A DNA stretch of 64,000 nucleotides from Clostridium amylolyticum (lineage in GTDB: Bacteria > Bacillota > Clostridia > Clostridiales > Clostridiaceae), in the NCBI RefSeq assembly GCF_900142075.1, contig NZ_FQZO01000010.1, forward strand, positions 1 through 64,000, in the 5' to 3' direction. The notes below the pieces were generated by a model, which saw only the letters and a list, made by a program, of their open reading frames with translations, ran no database searches and was not told the DNA's origin. Shown one piece after another: positions 7,720 through 16,300 of this stretch (position 1 is its first letter; each line of letters opens with the position of its first letter). The position numbers and the translations under genes are program-made.

Positions 7720-9735
7720 ATGGTTTGTTTAAATTCAAGGCAGATTGATATTATTGAATGGTTAATAAAAGAGTTTACACCTGTTTCCATAAAAGAAATG
7801 GCATTAAGTTATGAGGTTAGCTCAAGAACAATTCGTTATGACCTTGAATTAATTGAAAATTGGTTAAGTGAAAATAAAGCAACTTTGGTTAAGGTTCCTA
7901 AAAAGGGAATAGAGCTAAAGAGCATTTGTGAAAGAGATGTTTTATTGGAAAAATTAAAATTTCTATCAGTAGAAAATCGAGTGCTTTCAGATAAAGAGAG
8001 AATTAAGTACGTAGTTTTAGAATTATTAATGAGTGACATACCTTTAACTATAGAAAATATAAGTAATAAGATATTTTTAAGTAAAAATACAATAATGAAA
8101 ACTCTTAAAGATATAAATGTATATTTAAGCAGATATAAGCTGGAACTGTCCAAAAGTACAAAGGGTGGTTTTTACATTAAGGGAAGCGAAAAGAAGATTC
8201 GCAAGCTTCAATTATCTATATTTTTAGATGTGTTAGATAGCAATAATATCTTAAAAATATTAAGAGAAACAATTGAGTATGAGGATATAAGTGATTTGAT
8301 ACTCAATTATAATAACTTTATTGAAATCGATGACATGAAAAGGTTTTCCGAACATTTAATCTTAATTCAAGATAAGTATAACTATTTTTTTACAGATGTA
8401 GATTTCATAAAATTAATTTTTTATATAGCAATAATGGTTAAAAGATTCTATAAGGGTAAGAAGATTGAAAACACTAGCAATTTATTAAAAGATACCATTG
8501 AATACAATATGTCAAAAGATTTGATTAACAGGATATTTGAATCTAACGCTGTTAATTGTGAAGATGGAGAAATAAATGAACTAGCAAAATATATAATTGA
8601 ATCAAAATCCTTTAATACAATAAATGAACTTAAAGAACTATCCGTTGAAGAAGTTGCTGATAAAAAAACAATTGAAATTACACAAAGGCTAATAGGTTAC
8701 GTTGAGGAAAAGATTAATGTTGATATTAAAGATGATACTCAGTTATTTAATGGGCTAGTACTTCATCTGAAAAGTGCAGTAGCCAGAGTTCAGAATAACT
8801 CTCAGATAAATAATATATATACAGACTATATTAAAGTAAATTTTCCCTTTGTATATCAAGTTGTAGAAGAAGCAATAAGAAAGATGCCTGATATTTTTGG
8901 GGTAGATGTCAGTGATGATGAAATTGCTTATATTGCACTTCATATTCATGCTGCTTATGAACGAATAAGTGAAAAATCATCAAGGTACACAGCACTGCTT
9001 ATATGTCCAGAAGGTATATCTTTTTTAAGTATTTTATCAACAAGAATAAAAAGAGAAATTCATAATTTGAATTTAATAGAAACCTGTTCTGTATATGATT
9101 ATAAGCAGTTTAAGAATAATATTGATTTTGTTATTTCCACAATTCCATTAAGTATTGAAGAAACGGATGTTGTAACAGTTAGCCATTTTATGACTAATGA
9201 TGACATATATAAGATAAAGCAAACTATACTACAGTTAAATAAATTTAGATTTATCTATAAGTTTAGCTATGACAACATAGAAAGGAAGATGCTTATGTTG
9301 AAGGATATACTAAAAAAAGAATCAATTAAGCTTCAAGTTGAAGCGGATAATTGGGAGGAAGCAGTTAGAAAAGCAGGTGATATTTTAGTTAATGAGAATA
9401 AAGTTAAGGACTTATATGTTGAAAATATGATTCAAGCAATTAAGGATTTAGGACCATATATTGTAATTATGCCTGGTATAGCATTTGCACATGCAAGACC
9501 AGATGAAACGGTAAATGAAACATGCATGAGTATGATTACTTTGAAAAAACCAATAGAGTTTGGAAGCAAACAAAATGACCCTGTTAGTATTGTTTTCGCA
9601 TTTGGAGCAAATAGCCAAGGAGAGCATCTAAAAGCTCTTCAGGATTTAGCTAAATTTCTATCAGTAGAAAAGAATTTTCAAATGTTAATTAACACCAAAG
9701 ATATTAATGAAATTTATAATAGAATCATTAATTAA
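7720..9735 (+). CDS. PRD-domain transcriptional activator with C-terminal PTS EIIA (MtlR/LicR/BglG type)
   Basis: 671 residues. N-terminal winged HTH (IIEWLIKEFTPVSIKEMA, SSRTIRYDLE), a second HTH around residues 105-145, PRD1 around 185-285 and PRD2 around 290-410 (conserved His in LVLHLKSA and IALHIHAA). Then a diverged EIIB-like segment and a mannitol/fructose-type EIIA domain from about residue 520, with phospho-His591 in AFAHARPDE. Phosphorylation by HPr and EIIB sets its activity, so it senses transport of the operon's sugar. No other EIIA gene is present in the operon, so this domain may also feed phosphate to the EIIB protein; that is inference. Start ATG behind TAGGAGG. Confidence 0.9.
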   Translation: MVCLNSRQIDIIEWLIKEFTPVSIKEMALSYEVSSRTIRYDLELIENWLSENKATLVKVPKKGIELKSICERDVLLEKLKFLSVENRVLSDKERIKYVVLELLMSDIPLTIENISNKIFLSKNTIMKTLKDINVYLSRYKLELSKSTKGGFYIKGSEKKIRKLQLSIFLDVLDSNNILKILRETIEYEDISDLILNYNNFIEIDDMKRFSEHLILIQDKYNYFFTDVDFIKLIFYIAIMVKRFYKGKKIENTSNLLKDTIEYNMSKDLINRIFESNAVNCEDGEINELAKYIIESKSFNTINELKELSVEEVADKKTIEITQRLIGYVEEKINVDIKDDTQLFNGLVLHLKSAVARVQNNSQINNIYTDYIKVNFPFVYQVVEEAIRKMPDIFGVDVSDDEIAYIALHIHAAYERISEKSSRYTALLICPEGISFLSILSTRIKREIHNLNLIETCSVYDYKQFKNNIDFVISTIPLSIEETDVVTVSHFMTNDDIYKIKQTILQLNKFRFIYKFSYDNIERKMLMLKDILKKESIKLQVEADNWEEAVRKAGDILVNENKVKDLYVENMIQAIKDLGPYIVIMPGIAFAHARPDETVNETCMSMITLKKPIEFGSKQNDPVSIVFAFGANSQGEHLKALQDLAKFLSVEKNFQMLINTKDINEIYNRIIN

Positions 9736-9767
9736 TAGCTATTAATAAAAAATTAGGGGGAATTATA

Positions 9768-10058
9768 ATGGCAAAGAAGATTAAGGTTTTAGCTGTATGT
9801 GGTTTCGGAGTAGGAACAAGCTTGCTTCTAAAAATGAATATTGATGATGTTTTCAAGAAAAATGGTATAGATGCTGATGTAACAAATGCGGACATTACAA
9901 CAGCTGCATCATGCCCAGCAGACATAATTTTTACATCTAATGAGCTTTATAATCAGCTTGAAAGTAAAGTAGAAATACCTTTGATTAAGATCGATAACTT
10001 TATGAACTTAGATGAGATTGAGGAAAAAGGAGTTCCTGCTATTAAAAAATTACTTTAA
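9768..10058 (+). CDS. PTS EIIB component, ascorbate (SgaB/UlaB) family
   Basis: 96 residues with the phospho-Cys11 loop VCGFGVGTSLLLKM, characteristic of EIIB proteins of the ascorbate/galactitol group. It is cytosolic and transfers phosphate from EIIA to the sugar bound on EIIC. It lies between the regulator and the EIIC gene, with AGGGGG upstream of its ATG. Family membership does not prove L-ascorbate as substrate; this group also takes pentoses and other sugars, and the downstream enzymes do not match ascorbate breakdown (no UlaG, UlaD, UlaE or UlaF). Confidence 0.92.
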   Translation: MAKKIKVLAVCGFGVGTSLLLKMNIDDVFKKNGIDADVTNADITTAASCPADIIFTSNELYNQLESKVEIPLIKIDNFMNLDEIEEKGVPAIKKLL

Positions 10059-10159
10059 GTTAAAAACTAAAAATAATTTTTGTTTCTTTCTTAGTAAATA
10101 AAACCTAATATCTAAAGATTTTAGGATTTATTATAAAAATATTAAAAGGGGGTTATTAT

Positions 10160-11467
10160 ATGGGAATTATAAGTTACTTAACAAACAACATTTTCAAACA
10201 ACCGCCAATTTTATTAGGATTAATAGCAATGGTAGGCTTACTAGTCCAAGGGAAAAGCTTCAGTGACATAATAAAAGGTACTTTTAAGACAATCATAGGA
10301 GTTATTGCATTATTTAAAGGTGTTAATATTATTGCTTCAGCAATTTCACCATTAGCAGGTGCATTTTCAACATTATATGCTCTACCACAAGGAAATCAGT
10401 TTAATCCGGATGCATGGGTGAATTTCATTGGTGAACATGGAAGCGAAATCGGTATTGTAATTCTTTTAGCATTTATAATCAACCTAATTGTTGCAAGAAT
10501 ATCACCCATGAAGAATATATTCTTAACAGGCCATATATTCTTTTGGATGTCATATATATTTGTAGCAGTGGGGATTGAGGGAGGTCTATCAGGAACAGGA
10601 TTAATTGCATTTGCTACCATATTCCTATCAATTTATATAATCGTAGTTCCAGCATTGATGAGACCTTTAGTTAAAAAAGTAACTGGAAGTGACAAATTTA
10701 CAATTGGCCATTCAACTTCTATATTCTGTTTCTTAGGTGCTGGAATAGGCAAGTTATTAGGTGACAGTAAAAAATCTACTGAAGATTTAAAAGTTCCTTC
10801 ATATTTAGAATTCTTTAAAGAAACTACTATAGCTACATCTTTAATTCTATTCTTTACTTACATAATTGTAGGCTTGATTATTGGTGGAGAAGCTAGAGTA
10901 AAAGTTTTTGGTTCAGCTGTAGGAACTATAGGAACTATAGGCGGTATGCAATATGATTTATTTACCTTCAGTTTAATGGCAGGATTAACTTTTGGAGCAG
11001 GTCTTACAGTATTACTCACAGGCGTTCGTCTGATGCTTGGAGAAATTGTTCCAGCCTTTAAGGGTATATCTGATAAATTAATACCAAACGCAGTTCCAGC
11101 ATTAGATATACCAATGGTATTCCCATACGCACCAAATGCATTAACAATTGGTTTTTTAGTAAGCATGATTACAAGTATATTAACTATAGTAATAATGGCT
11201 TCAACAGGTACTATGACATATGCAATAATTCCTCTTACGGTTGCATGTTTCTTTGATGTTGCTCCAGGTGCAATTTTTGCTAATGCTTATGGTGGCCGTA
11301 GAGGTGCAGTAATTGCCAGTGCTGTAAGTGGTGTATTAATGGTTCTATTAGTTAGCTTAGCAATGCCAGCTTTATTTAATACAGTAGCAGGATTTAATCA
11401 GGCCTTCGGTGGTAATGATTTTTCACTATGGTCAATAATAGCATCATTCTTCTCTAAGTTATTTTAA
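10160..11467 (+). CDS. PTS EIIC component, ascorbate (SgaT/UlaA) family
   Basis: 435 residues, very hydrophobic with roughly ten or more membrane segments, in the size range of UlaA-family permeases. The N-terminus IFKQPPILLGLIAMVGLLVQ and the region GHIFFWMSYIFVAVGIEGG match the family pattern. It imports and, with EIIB, phosphorylates the sugar. ATG behind AAAAGGGGG. It is followed by a strong hairpin that could trim or attenuate transcription into the catabolic genes, so transporter genes may be expressed more than the enzymes. Confidence 0.92.
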   Translation: MGIISYLTNNIFKQPPILLGLIAMVGLLVQGKSFSDIIKGTFKTIIGVIALFKGVNIIASAISPLAGAFSTLYALPQGNQFNPDAWVNFIGEHGSEIGIVILLAFIINLIVARISPMKNIFLTGHIFFWMSYIFVAVGIEGGLSGTGLIAFATIFLSIYIIVVPALMRPLVKKVTGSDKFTIGHSTSIFCFLGAGIGKLLGDSKKSTEDLKVPSYLEFFKETTIATSLILFFTYIIVGLIIGGEARVKVFGSAVGTIGTIGGMQYDLFTFSLMAGLTFGAGLTVLLTGVRLMLGEIVPAFKGISDKLIPNAVPALDIPMVFPYAPNALTIGFLVSMITSILTIVIMASTGTMTYAIIPLTVACFFDVAPGAIFANAYGGRRGAVIASAVSGVLMVLLVSLAMPALFNTVAGFNQAFGGNDFSLWSIIASFFSKLF

Positions 11468-11480
11468 GCAATGTTAATAT

Positions 11481-11517
11481 AAAAATATGACATACACATT
11501 GTGTATGTCATATTTTT
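11481..11517 (+). terminator. Hairpin terminator/attenuator inside the sugar operon
   Basis: AAAAATATGACATACAC is followed by a three-base loop and its perfect reverse complement, ending in a T run. It sits between the EIIC gene and the epimerase gene, whose ribosome binding site follows within 15 bases. It may act as a partial terminator or mRNA 3' stabiliser. Confidence 0.75.
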
Positions 11518-11540
11518 ACCAAAATTTGCGGAGGTGCAGT

Positions 11541-12386
11541 ATGAAATTTGGTATACACTTATCAACATTTACAAGAGAATGGTCTGAGGATGTATTAGAA
11601 TATGTACCTGTAGTAAAGGAATATGGATATCATGGATTTGAATTACCCTTAATGTCACCAGAGGAAATTGATTTAATAAAGGTGAAAAAAATGTTAAATC
11701 GATATAAACTTCAATGTACCTGTGGCACAGGAATGAATCCTAATAGAGATATATCATCAGAAAATATAGAAATTAGACAAAATGGTATAGATCATCTTAA
11801 AAAATGTATTGATATCTGTAGTGAATTAGAAAGCGACTGCCTGGGGGGAGTACTTTATGCTCCTTGGGGTCAGCTGAAAATGAGAAGTGAGGCAAAGGAT
11901 AATATAAAAATGAGCCTTGAAGCTTTAAGTGATATGGGTGAATATGCAGGAAAAAGAGGAGTTGTACTAGCAATTGAAATTTTAAATCGTTATGAATCTT
12001 ATTTCGTTAATACAGTAAGTGAAGGAAAAGCGTTTCTAAAACAAATTAATAATAAAAATATTAAACTTCACTTTGATACCTTTCATTCTAATATAGAGGA
12101 AAAAAATATGTATGGTGCTATTGTGGAAGGTGGTAAGGATATTTATCACATACATTTCTGTGAGAACAACAGAGGAGTTCCAGGCAGTGGAAATATTAAT
12201 TGGAATGAAGTTAAAAGAGGTATTTGCGATATCGGTTATGATAGATGGATTACTTTGGAAAATTTCGTTATGGCTGAATGTGAAGTAGGCAGAGACGTTA
12301 ATATATGGAGATATATAGAGAAAGATGGTAATACTGCAGCATGTGAGGGCATTAAGTTTATGAAAAATTTATTTGGGGAGGTATAG
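11541..12386 (+). CDS. Sugar phosphate isomerase/epimerase (xylose isomerase-like TIM barrel)
   Basis: 281 residues from the ATG at 11541, chosen for GGAGG eight bases upstream; the ATG-less upstream extension encodes the hairpin. Typical AP-endonuclease-2-like TIM-barrel metal sites are seen: Glu in VVLAIEILNR, Asp/His in LHFDTFHSN, His in YHIHFCENNRG, and Glu in WITLENFV. The family includes D-psicose/tagatose 3-epimerases, D-apiose isomerase and hydroxypyruvate isomerases. It would interconvert the imported sugar or its phosphate. Exact substrate cannot be read from sequence. Confidence 0.85.
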   Translation: MKFGIHLSTFTREWSEDVLEYVPVVKEYGYHGFELPLMSPEEIDLIKVKKMLNRYKLQCTCGTGMNPNRDISSENIEIRQNGIDHLKKCIDICSELESDCLGGVLYAPWGQLKMRSEAKDNIKMSLEALSDMGEYAGKRGVVLAIEILNRYESYFVNTVSEGKAFLKQINNKNIKLHFDTFHSNIEEKNMYGAIVEGGKDIYHIHFCENNRGVPGSGNINWNEVKRGICDIGYDRWITLENFVMAECEVGRDVNIWRYIEKDGNTAACEGIKFMKNLFGEV

Positions 12387-12390
12387 TAGA

Positions 12391-13020
12391 ATGTTAACAT
12401 CAAATGAAGTGAAGGAAATGTTAATAAATATTGCTGATATGTATATAGAAAAAAAGGAAGAGTTATCAAAATATGATTCTGTAATAGGTGATGGTGATCA
12501 TGGAATCACTATGGCAAGAGGAGCTAAGGCAGCAAAAGAAAAGTTAATTTCTATGGAAGAAGGAACATGCAGAGAATACTTTAAAGCTTATGGTAGAACT
12601 TTAGTATCTACTCTTGGAGGAGCAATAGGGCCTTTATTTGGTTCAATCTTTATAGAGTTATCTAAGGCTTGTAAAGGTACTGAAACCTTTGACATAAATG
12701 AATTAAGTGATGGAATAATTGATGCTGAAATAAAGGTGTGTGACTTAGGTGGAGCAAAAGTCGGAGACAAAACAATGGTGGATGCCATTCATCCTACTGC
12801 AGAAGCTTTATTAAAATCTAAAGAAGCTGGAGATGATTTGAAAGCTGCTATTAAAAAGGCAGTAGAGGCTGCAAATTTAGGCGTACAAGCTACAATTCCA
12901 TTAATAGCTAAAAGAGGACGTTCAAAATATCTTCAGGAAAAAGCTATTGGACACCAGGATGCCGGTGCTACATCTTTTTATTATTTCATTAAGGAAATGG
13001 ATAAATATATAAATAGATAA
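12391..13020 (+). CDS. dhaL: Dihydroxyacetone-kinase-type subunit DhaL
   Basis: 209 residues. The three Mg-nucleotide Asp residues of DhaL are present at D29, D34 and D36 (YDSVIGDGDHGITMARG), plus the GGAIGPLFG and GDKTMVDAIHP stretches of the DAK2 fold. Start ATG at 12391 behind GGGGAGG; the six-codon upstream extension overlaps the previous gene and is rejected. It works with the DhaK product encoded next. No DhaM homologue is in the operon, so the phosphate donor is likely ATP. Substrate may be dihydroxyacetone or a related ketose such as erythrulose or apulose. Confidence 0.9.
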   Translation: MLTSNEVKEMLINIADMYIEKKEELSKYDSVIGDGDHGITMARGAKAAKEKLISMEEGTCREYFKAYGRTLVSTLGGAIGPLFGSIFIELSKACKGTETFDINELSDGIIDAEIKVCDLGGAKVGDKTMVDAIHPTAEALLKSKEAGDDLKAAIKKAVEAANLGVQATIPLIAKRGRSKYLQEKAIGHQDAGATSFYYFIKEMDKYINR

Positions 13021-13033
13021 AGGAGTGGTAAAG

Positions 13034-14032
13034 TTGAAATCTAAAAAAATTATTAATGATGTAGATAATATAGTTTTTGATACAGTAGAGGGTTTTGTTA
13101 AAGCATATAAACATAAAGTAATAAAACTTCCTAATAGTAATGTAATTGTTAGAAAGAATCTAGAAGCAGGAAAAGTTGGGGTAGTAATTGGAAATGGCTC
13201 TGGTCATGAGCCAGCTTGTATTGGCTTTGTTGGTAAGAATATGCTAAGCGCAAATGCTTATGGTGGAATATTTGCAGCACCAGGACCAGACACACTATAT
13301 GATGCAATAGAGGCAGTAGATAGTGGATGTGGTGTTTGTGTACTTATTTCAAATCATGCTGGAGATGTAATAAATTCAAAGATGGCCATAGATATGGCAA
13401 AGGATGATGATATAAATTGTAAAGGCGTAATTCTATATGATGATATAGCTTCTTCACCAAAGGGACAGGAAGAGGAAAGAAGGGGCACGGCAGGGACATT
13501 GTTTAGCTACAAGATTGTGGGTGCTTATGCGGAAGAAGGTCATAGCCTTGATAAAGTAGTAAAAATGGCTGAGAAGGTTAGAGATAATACTAGAACATTA
13601 GCAGTGGCAACTATATCAGGAACATCACCTATTACTGGTTATAAAATGTTTGAAATTGAAGATGATGAAATAGAAATAGGAATGGGGGTACATGGGGAAG
13701 CTGCTGCTCACACAATGAAAATATGCACAGCAAAAGATATTGCAGAGGTTATGTGTGAAAAATTAATAGAAGATAAACCTTATTTAGAAGGTGATGAAAT
13801 TACTGTATTAGTTAATGGATGTGGACAGACTACTTATATGGAACTTTTAATTTTCTATAATGAAGTGGAAAAAATACTTAATGATAAAGGTATAAAGGTT
13901 TATAAGCCAGCAATAGGAAGCTTCATTACCACACAAGAGATGGGTGGGATAGCTCTTGCATTTTGTAAGCTTGACGATGAAATGAAAAAAATGTGGGAAA
14001 AAGAAACGGATGCACCAGCCTTTAAGATTTAA
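13034..14032 (+). CDS. dhaK: Dihydroxyacetone-kinase-type subunit DhaK
   Basis: 332 residues. It has the substrate-binding GNGSGHEP loop near residue 56 and the covalent-binding His near residue 220 in GMGVHGEAA, matching E. coli His218, so catalytic features are intact. Start TTG at 13034 is preferred because AGGAG lies eight bases upstream; a GTG at 13025 overlaps that ribosome binding site. It binds the ketone substrate as a hemiaminal and is phosphorylated by DhaL. The order dhaL-dhaK is reversed from E. coli dhaKLM, as in some sugar-specific kinase operons. Confidence 0.92.
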   Translation: MKSKKIINDVDNIVFDTVEGFVKAYKHKVIKLPNSNVIVRKNLEAGKVGVVIGNGSGHEPACIGFVGKNMLSANAYGGIFAAPGPDTLYDAIEAVDSGCGVCVLISNHAGDVINSKMAIDMAKDDDINCKGVILYDDIASSPKGQEEERRGTAGTLFSYKIVGAYAEEGHSLDKVVKMAEKVRDNTRTLAVATISGTSPITGYKMFEIEDDEIEIGMGVHGEAAAHTMKICTAKDIAEVMCEKLIEDKPYLEGDEITVLVNGCGQTTYMELLIFYNEVEKILNDKGIKVYKPAIGSFITTQEMGGIALAFCKLDDEMKKMWEKETDAPAFKI

Positions 14033-14092
14033 AAGATTCATTTAATTCTTAATAAGATATAGTTATAAAATACAGGATAAGTAGGTGGATAT

Positions 14093-14938
14093 ATGAATTT
14101 AGTTTCAATGAAAGCTTTACTATGCAAGGCAGAAGAAAAAGGGACAGGTATTGCAGCAATTAATGTAAGCAACATAGAAACAATTAATGCTGTTATGGAA
14201 GCAGCAGAAAGGGTTAATTATCCGGTTATACTTCAGGTTGCGCCAATACAATTGAATATACAAAAAATTTCTTATAGTGAAATAACTGAAATAGTAAAAA
14301 TATTAGGTAATAAATACAATATTGAAGTTGCACTTCATTTAGACCATGCAGAAACAATTAATGAATGCATAGAAGCTATTGATGCAGGTTTTACTTCAGT
14401 AATGTATGACGGGTCTAATGTATCCCTTGAAGAAAACATAGAAAACTCAAAAAAAGTTGTAGACTATGCAAAAGATAAGGGGGTAACTGTTGAGGCCGAG
14501 CTGGGTAGGGTTGCAGGAGCGGAGTCAGGAGCAGATGATTCAATTAAAGGACTAATGACAATCCCAAAGCTTGCTTCATTTTTCGTAAAAAGCACAGGGG
14601 TTCATTGTTTAGCAGTTTCCATTGGAAATGCTCATGGACATTATAAATATGAACCAAAGCTTGACTTTGAAAGATTAGAAGAAATAAGAACACAGGCGAA
14701 AATTCCATTAGTACTACATGGAGGTACAGGCATACCTGATACGGATATACAAAGAGCTATAGAATTAGGAATTAGAAAGATTAATTTCTTTACAGAGATA
14801 GATAATGAATTTGTTAATGGTTTTATAAATTCATATGAAAAGAATAAAAATATATATATGATGGCAGCTCAAGAAGCAGGAAGGCAGAGAATGCTTACAA
14901 AGGCAATAGAAAAAATTAAGTTATGCATGAAGTATTAA
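14093..14938 (+). CDS. Class II fructose/tagatose-bisphosphate-type aldolase
   Basis: 281 residues, the size of GatY/KbaY/FbaA-type aldolases. Zn ligands are visible in LHLDHAE (about residue 83), HGHYKYEP (about residue 180) and VLHGGTGIPD (about residue 208); the catalytic Asp is the D of LDHA. The VEAELGRVAG loop is also typical. It would cleave a phosphorylated ketose to dihydroxyacetone phosphate plus an aldehyde. The neighbouring alcohol dehydrogenase could reduce that aldehyde. ATG behind AGGTGG. Confidence 0.9.
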   Translation: MNLVSMKALLCKAEEKGTGIAAINVSNIETINAVMEAAERVNYPVILQVAPIQLNIQKISYSEITEIVKILGNKYNIEVALHLDHAETINECIEAIDAGFTSVMYDGSNVSLEENIENSKKVVDYAKDKGVTVEAELGRVAGAESGADDSIKGLMTIPKLASFFVKSTGVHCLAVSIGNAHGHYKYEPKLDFERLEEIRTQAKIPLVLHGGTGIPDTDIQRAIELGIRKINFFTEIDNEFVNGFINSYEKNKNIYMMAAQEAGRQRMLTKAIEKIKLCMKY

Positions 14939-14951
14939 AAGGAGGTAAACT

Positions 14952-16286
14952 ATGAAAATTGGATTATTATCACTGGGTTTTCCAAACTTTAGGTATGATA
15001 TTGCACAAGATTATCTAAGAATTTCCATAGAAAGATTAAAGAGTAACCAGTATGAGCTTGCATATAAAGAAAATATTCTAATTGAAGAAGAAAAAATAGA
15101 AAAGGCATTAAATGATATAAAGAATGAAAATGTGGATTTGTTGATTATTCAGTGTGGCACTTACTCCTTTGGAAGTGCAATGATAAAGGTTATTGAGCTT
15201 TTTAGAGAAACACCATTGCTATTATGGGGTTTTAGAGAACCGTACATTGAAGGCTTTAGAGGCTTACCACTAAATTCACTATGCGGACTAAATATGTTTG
15301 GAAGCTTTCTTAAAAAGGCAGAAAAGGAATACAGTTATGTCTATGGAGATGTTAACGAAGATAAGGTTTACGAAAAAATAAATAGAGTAATAAAGGCAAT
15401 TGATGTTAAAACAAAATTGAAAAAAAGCAGATTTTGTATTATAGGTGGAAGAGTTCCAGGATTCTATCTTTCAAACGTTGATGAGCTTCGTTTTAGATTT
15501 GAAATAGGACCTGAAATAAAATATTATTCTTTAGCTAGCCTTTTACAAGAGGCAAATGAAATAAATTGGGAGAGGGTAGAAGAAGAAGTTGCAAAAATGA
15601 AAAATGAAGCAGCTATTGAAACTACTGATGAAATGCTTGAAAAATCAGCTAGAATTTATTTAGCAATAAAGGATTTTAAAGAGGCAAATAAAATAGATGC
15701 ATTTACTATTAAGTGTTGGCCTGAATTTCAGTCTCTATATAACTGCAGCGTATGCGGTGTTGTAGCTAGATTAAATAATGAAGGCATTATGACTTCCTGT
15801 GAGGGGGATGTAACAGGGCTGGCAACAATGTATATTCAGCATCTAATTACAAATGAGCCAAGTTTCTTTGCTGATTTAGTTAATGTTAATGAAGAAGGTA
15901 TTGCAAAGGTATGGCACTGTGGTCCAGCTCCAATTTGCCTTGCCAAGGATAAATGTACAGTAAAGTATATTGAACATCCAACTATTAAGAATGGAATGGG
16001 TTTTGCTACTGAGTTTAAAATGAAACAAGGAAGATTATTAATGTTAAAGCTTAAAGAAGGAAAAGAAGACTATGTTTTATTTATGGCTAAAGGCACAGGG
16101 GTTGAAGAAGACAGGGATTTAGTTGCAAATCAAGCAGATATAAAGTTTGATACACCATCGCAAAAGGTTATAGATATCATAATGGAAAATGGAATAGAGC
16201 ATCATTATGCAATTGTATATAGGGATATAGAACAGGAACTAATGGAAGTATGCAAATGGATAGGAATCAAAGTACTTAAGTGTTAG
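14952..16286 (+). CDS. L-fucose/L-arabinose isomerase-family protein
   Basis: 444 residues. N-terminal Rossmann-like half (LLIIQCGTYSFG, LLLWGFREP) and C-terminal half with AFTIKCWPEFQ, a Cys-rich SLYNCSVCGVV, and SCEGDVTGLATMY, the acidic/metal pattern of the fucose isomerase superfamily. VWHCGPAP near residue 320 supplies a conserved His. The protein is shorter than classical FucI (about 590), so it belongs to the shorter related group of sugar isomerases. It would convert an aldose to a ketose before the kinase and aldolase steps. Substrate unknown. ATG behind AAAAGGAGG. Confidence 0.8.
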   Translation: MKIGLLSLGFPNFRYDIAQDYLRISIERLKSNQYELAYKENILIEEEKIEKALNDIKNENVDLLIIQCGTYSFGSAMIKVIELFRETPLLLWGFREPYIEGFRGLPLNSLCGLNMFGSFLKKAEKEYSYVYGDVNEDKVYEKINRVIKAIDVKTKLKKSRFCIIGGRVPGFYLSNVDELRFRFEIGPEIKYYSLASLLQEANEINWERVEEEVAKMKNEAAIETTDEMLEKSARIYLAIKDFKEANKIDAFTIKCWPEFQSLYNCSVCGVVARLNNEGIMTSCEGDVTGLATMYIQHLITNEPSFFADLVNVNEEGIAKVWHCGPAPICLAKDKCTVKYIEHPTIKNGMGFATEFKMKQGRLLMLKLKEGKEDYVLFMAKGTGVEEDRDLVANQADIKFDTPSQKVIDIIMENGIEHHYAIVYRDIEQELMEVCKWIGIKVLKC

Positions 16287-16300
16287 TAGGAGGGAAAAGT

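Noticed and set aside
9768..11467. Ascorbate utilisation (ula) operon
   Set aside because: Although EIIB and EIIC are of the ascorbate family, none of the ascorbate-6-phosphate enzymes (UlaG, UlaD, UlaE, UlaF) is present.
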